A DNA stretch of 9,174 nucleotides from an uncultured Acetobacteraceae bacterium (GTDB lineage: Bacteria > Pseudomonadota > Alphaproteobacteria > Acetobacterales > Acetobacteraceae): assembly GCA_937874445.1 (NCBI GenBank), contig CALNAL010000312.1, positions 1 through 9,174 of the forward strand. The letters run 5' to 3'. Positions within the stretch are counted from its first letter, which is position 1. Every line of letters starts with the position of its first letter. Under the pieces are notes generated by a model that did not search any database, had not been told where the DNA came from, and saw only the letters and a program-made list of their open reading frames with translations. The translations under genes were made by a program, and so were the position numbers. Positions 7,074 through 9,174 of the stretch are shown in pieces.

Positions 7074-8813
7074 TTACTCCTGCGAGGCTTGCGCGTTGCG
7101 GCGACGGATCGCCGCACCGAGGATGTCGCCCAGCGAGGCGCCGGAGTCGGAGTTGCCGTACTCCTGGATGGCCTGCTTGTCCTCGTCCTGCTCCTTGCCC
7201 TTGATGGTGAGCTGGAGCTTGCGGGCCGCACGGTCCACGGCGATGACCTTGGCATCCACCTTCTCGCCCACGGCGAAACGGTCCGGGCGCTGCTCGGACT
7301 TGTCGCGCGCGAGCTCGGCACGGCGGATGAAGCCGGTCAGCACCTCGTCGACCTTGACCTCGATGCCGTTGGACTGCACCGCGGTGACCACGCAGGTGAC
7401 GATGCCGCCCTTGTGGACGCGATCGAACACCGCCGCGGCCGGATCGTCGGCGAGCTGCTTGATGCCGAGGGAGATGCGCTCCTTCTCGACATCCACGTCG
7501 AGCACCTTGGCCTTGACCACCTGGCCCTTCTCGTACTTGGCCATGGCGGTCTCGCCGGCCTCGTCCCACGAGAGATCGGACATGTGGACCATGCCGTCGA
7601 TATCGGCGGTGAGCCCCACGAACAGACCGAACTCGGTGATGTTGCGGATCTCGCCCTCGACCTCGGAGCCGATCGGATGCTCGTCGACGAACTGCTCCCA
7701 CGGGTTGCGCTGGACCTGCTTGAGGCCGAGCGAAATCCGGCGCTTGGCGGCGTCCACGTCGAGCACCATCACCTCGACCTCCTGGGAGGTGGAGACGATC
7801 TTGCCGGGATGGACGTTCTTCTTGGTCCAGCTCATCTCGGAGACGTGGACCAGGCCCTCGACGCCCGGCTCCAGCTCCACGAAGGCGCCGTAGTCGGTGA
7901 TGTTGGTGACGCGCCCGGTGAACTTCACGCCCGGCGGATACTTCGCCGCCACACCCTCCCACGGGTCGGCCTCGAGCTGCTTCATGCCGAGGCTGATGCG
8001 CTGGGTGTCCGGGTTGAAGCGGATGACCTGCACCTTGACCTGCTGGCCGATCTGCAGCGCCTCGGAGGGGTGGTTGATGCGGCGCCAGGCGATGTCGGTG
8101 ACATGCAGCAGGCCGTCCACACCGCCGAGATCGACGAAGGCGCCGTAGTCGGTGATGTTCTTGACCACGCCGTCGAGGATCTGGCCTTCCTTCAGGCCCT
8201 GGATCAGCTCGCTGCGCTGCTCGGCCCGGGTCTCCTCCAGCACGGCGCGGCGGGAGACCACGATATTGCCGCGGGCGCGGTCCATCTTGAGGATCTGGAA
8301 GGGCTGCGGCGTGCCCATCAGCGGGGTGACGTCGCGCACGGGGCGGATGTCCACCTGGCTGCCGGGCAGGAAGGCCACGGCGCCGCCGAGATCGACGGTG
8401 AAGCCACCCTTGACGCGGCCGTAGATGGTGCCGTTGACGCGCTGCTGGGCCTCGAAGGCCTTCTCGAGCGCGGTCCAGGCCTCCTCGCGGCGGGCCTTCT
8501 CGCGCGAGAGCACGATGGAACCGTCGCGGTCCTCGTAGCGCTCGACGTAGAGCTCGACGACGTCGCCGGGCTTGATCTCGGGCTTGCTGCCGGGAGCGGC
8601 GAATTCCTTGAGGGCGACACGGCCCTCGCTCTTGAGGCCGACATCGACGAGAGCAAACTCGTCGGTGAGCCGGGTGATGCGTCCCTTGACGACCGAGCCT
8701 TCGAAGGCGGAATCGCGACCAAGAGTTTCGTCAAGCAGAGCGGCGAAATCCTCGACTCCAGACATTGCGCTTTCGGGCTGGGCGGACGAGGCGGGGGCGG
8801 CGGTGGATGCCAT
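7074..8813 (-). CDS. rpsA: 30S ribosomal protein S1
   Basis: S1 binds mRNA on the 30S subunit and helps unfold structured leaders during initiation. The 579-residue product carries six S1 OB-fold domains: about 36-104, 122-188, 209-277, 294-364, 381-451 and 468-537. Domains 3-5 are the most alike, with the repeated N-I-T-x-x-G-x-F-V motif (219-227, 304-312, 391-399) and I-S-L-G-x-K-Q (273-279, 360-366, 447-453). The open frame runs about 107 codons further upstream through leader DNA without S1 features, so ATG 8813 is chosen. Its AAGGA lies 13 bases away, which is far. Met17 (ATG 8765), giving M-S-G-V-E-D-F, is a possible alternative start. cmk lies upstream as in most Proteobacteria. The tail (540-579) is hydrophilic and ends in an R/Q-rich segment. 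Confidence 0.97.
   Translation of the reverse strand: MASTAAPASSAQPESAMSGVEDFAALLDETLGRDSAFEGSVVKGRITRLTDEFALVDVGLKSEGRVALKEFAAPGSKPEIKPGDVVELYVERYEDRDGSIVLSREKARREEAWTALEKAFEAQQRVNGTIYGRVKGGFTVDLGGAVAFLPGSQVDIRPVRDVTPLMGTPQPFQILKMDRARGNIVVSRRAVLEETRAEQRSELIQGLKEGQILDGVVKNITDYGAFVDLGGVDGLLHVTDIAWRRINHPSEALQIGQQVKVQVIRFNPDTQRISLGMKQLEADPWEGVAAKYPPGVKFTGRVTNITDYGAFVELEPGVEGLVHVSEMSWTKKNVHPGKIVSTSQEVEVMVLDVDAAKRRISLGLKQVQRNPWEQFVDEHPIGSEVEGEIRNITEFGLFVGLTADIDGMVHMSDLSWDEAGETAMAKYEKGQVVKAKVLDVDVEKERISLGIKQLADDPAAAVFDRVHKGGIVTCVVTAVQSNGIEVKVDEVLTGFIRRAELARDKSEQRPDRFAVGEKVDAKVIAVDRAARKLQLTIKGKEQDEDKQAIQEYGNSDSGASLGDILGAAIRRRNAQASQE
7879..7904. repeat. 26-bp exact direct repeat inside rpsA (copy 1)
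   Basis: This segment is identical over 26 bases to 8134-8159, 255 bp (85 codons) away in the same frame. It encodes N-I-T-D-Y-G-A-F-V at residues 304-312, the conserved core strand of S1 domain 4. The identity reflects domain duplication with the same codons kept; it is not a mobile element. Confidence 0.8.
8134..8159. repeat. 26-bp exact direct repeat inside rpsA (copy 2)
   Basis: Second copy of the repeat at 7879-7904. It encodes residues 219-227 of S1 domain 3 with the same codons. Two identical stretches of this length in one gene could allow slippage or gene conversion between S1 domains. Confidence 0.8.
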
Positions 8814-8980
8814 GTGGAGAAATGTATCCTTGACGGTGTACGGCCCCTGATCGGGGACCGACGGTCGGGTTTGCGCGTTTGGCCGGGCGGGATTGCCCGG
8901 GAAATACGACTTGCCCGCGCCGTGGAGGCGACGCGGGCCGAGGACAAAGGAATGCCCACACGGACGGCGGGCATAATCGG
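8814..8980 (-). promoter_or_regulatory. structured leader of rpsA, candidate autoregulatory 5' UTR
   Basis: If transcription starts near 8980, the leader is about 167 nt and can form four hairpins in a row: 8952-8957/8969-8974 (six pairs), 8914-8919/8932-8937 (six pairs), 8883-8888/8895-8900 (six pairs, six-base loop) and 8841-8847/8853-8860 (seven pairs with one bulged base). AAGGA (8831-8827) lies 13 bases before the start codon, beyond the usual 5-9. In E. coli, S1 represses its own mRNA through a folded leader with a poor Shine-Dalgarno; an equivalent control is inferred here from structure only. No small ORF in the leader looks convincing. Confidence 0.5.
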
Positions 8981-8986
8981 ATGGCA

Positions 8987-9014
8987 CACATAGACGCCCG
9001 GCGCCGAGAGTCAA
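8987..9014 (-). promoter_or_regulatory. candidate sigma-70-type promoter for rpsA operon
   Basis: On the minus strand, TTGACT (9014-9009) is followed after 16 bases by TATGTG (8992-8987). The -35 matches TTGACA at five of six positions and is preceded by C, giving the CTTGAC form common in alphaproteobacterial housekeeping promoters; the -10 is weaker. It stands in the only sizeable gap upstream of rpsA and would drive the nine-gene run. Start near 8980 is estimated from spacing. Confidence 0.45.
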
Positions 9015-9040
9015 GCAAAACGGCGTATCAGGCACATTCC

Positions 9041-9078
9041 CGGCCCTGCGGCGCGGCCGCCCGCCGCGCTCCGGGCCG
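9041..9078 (-). terminator. very strong hairpin directly after the cmk stop
   Basis: The outer arms 9073-9078 and 9041-9046 (CGGCCC/GGGCCG) pair over six bases, and the inner arms 9063-9069 and 9051-9057 (GCGCGGC/GCCGCGC) over seven with a five-base loop. The structure begins at the base after the cmk stop codon. No T-run follows: the minus strand goes on GGAATGTGCC. It therefore looks more like a 3' end stabiliser, a Rho-assisted terminator or a pause site than a classic intrinsic terminator. It separates cmk from the rpsA promoter. Confidence 0.5.
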
Positions 9079-9174
9079 TCAACGCGACACCGCGACGTCC
9101 GCGAGGAGTGCGAGCGCGGTCGCGAAGGCGGCATCGGCGTCGAGGTCGGTGGTCTCGAGCAGGCGGGCGTCGGG
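9079..9174 (-). CDS. cmk: cytidylate kinase, C-terminal end only
   Basis: Only the last 31 codons and a TGA stop lie in the window; the gene continues beyond the right edge. They read P-D-A-R-L-L-E-T-T-D-L-D-A-D-A-A-F and onward to a V-A-V-S-R end. The A-x-L-L-x-T-T-D-L-D-x-D-x-A-F stretch is the typical last strand and helix of bacterial cytidylate kinase, which phosphorylates CMP and dCMP. Position just upstream of rpsA is the standard cmk-rpsA pair of Proteobacteria and supports the call. The catalytic part and P-loop are not visible. Confidence 0.85.
   Translation of the reverse strand, partial: PDARLLETTDLDADAAFATALALLADVAVSR

Noticed and set aside
7050..8993. Long plus-strand open frame of 647 codons opposite rpsA
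   Set aside because: It is the antisense shadow of rpsA in high-GC DNA. Its translation is rich in H, D, G and L without domains, whereas the minus strand gives six clean S1 domains.
8814..9134. Upstream extension of the rpsA frame by 107 codons
   Set aside because: The extension crosses the cmk end, the candidate promoter and the leader hairpins and has no S1 features. ATG 8813 gives a normal-length S1.

Overview
The window is a roughly 70% G+C piece of an alphaproteobacterial chromosome. The gene order cmk-rpsA-sppA-ihfB-lapA and aroQ-accB-accC-aat, the EAMKT biotin site of AccB, and the AT-rich intergenic palindromes point to Rhodospirillales, probably Acetobacteraceae. That placement is inference from gene order and protein style, without any search. 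All twelve genes lie on the minus strand, so transcription runs from high to low coordinates. No convincing plus-strand gene, tRNA, rRNA, CRISPR array or insertion sequence is visible.

Right edge (9174 to 8814): the last 31 codons of cmk (cytidylate kinase), a very strong hairpin directly abutting its stop codon, a candidate sigma-70-type promoter (8987-9014), and a leader of about 167 nt with four GC-rich hairpins before rpsA.

Centre (8813 to 1670): nine closely packed genes, rpsA, sppA, ihfB, lapA, pyrF, trpF, aroQ, accB, accC, with gaps of 29, 48, 48, 2, 13, 11, -4 and 16 nt. They probably form one long housekeeping operon. It covers translation (S1), envelope quality control (SppA, LapA), nucleoid architecture (IHF beta), pyrimidine, tryptophan and shikimate synthesis, and the first step of fatty acid synthesis (AccB/AccC). 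Three of these genes start with GTG (lapA, trpF, accC). The usual alphaproteobacterial trpF-trpB-trpA-accD run is absent: trpF is joined straight to aroQ-accB-accC.

Left part (1669 to 1): a 209-nt spacer carrying three perfect palindromes in tandem, which resemble an interspersed intergenic repeat and may also end accC transcripts. Then come aat (leucyl/phenylalanyl-tRNA-protein transferase) and two overlapping genes for exported proteins that look like tandem paralogues. The second was found by reading the overlap and is cut by the window edge.

Overall this is an ordinary housekeeping region and I see no novel defence, mobile or biosynthetic system. The points most worth a second look are the palindrome cluster, a Glu in place of the expected catalytic Asp in TrpF, the structured rpsA leader with a poorly placed Shine-Dalgarno, the trpF/aroQ operon junction, and the paired exported proteins after aat.
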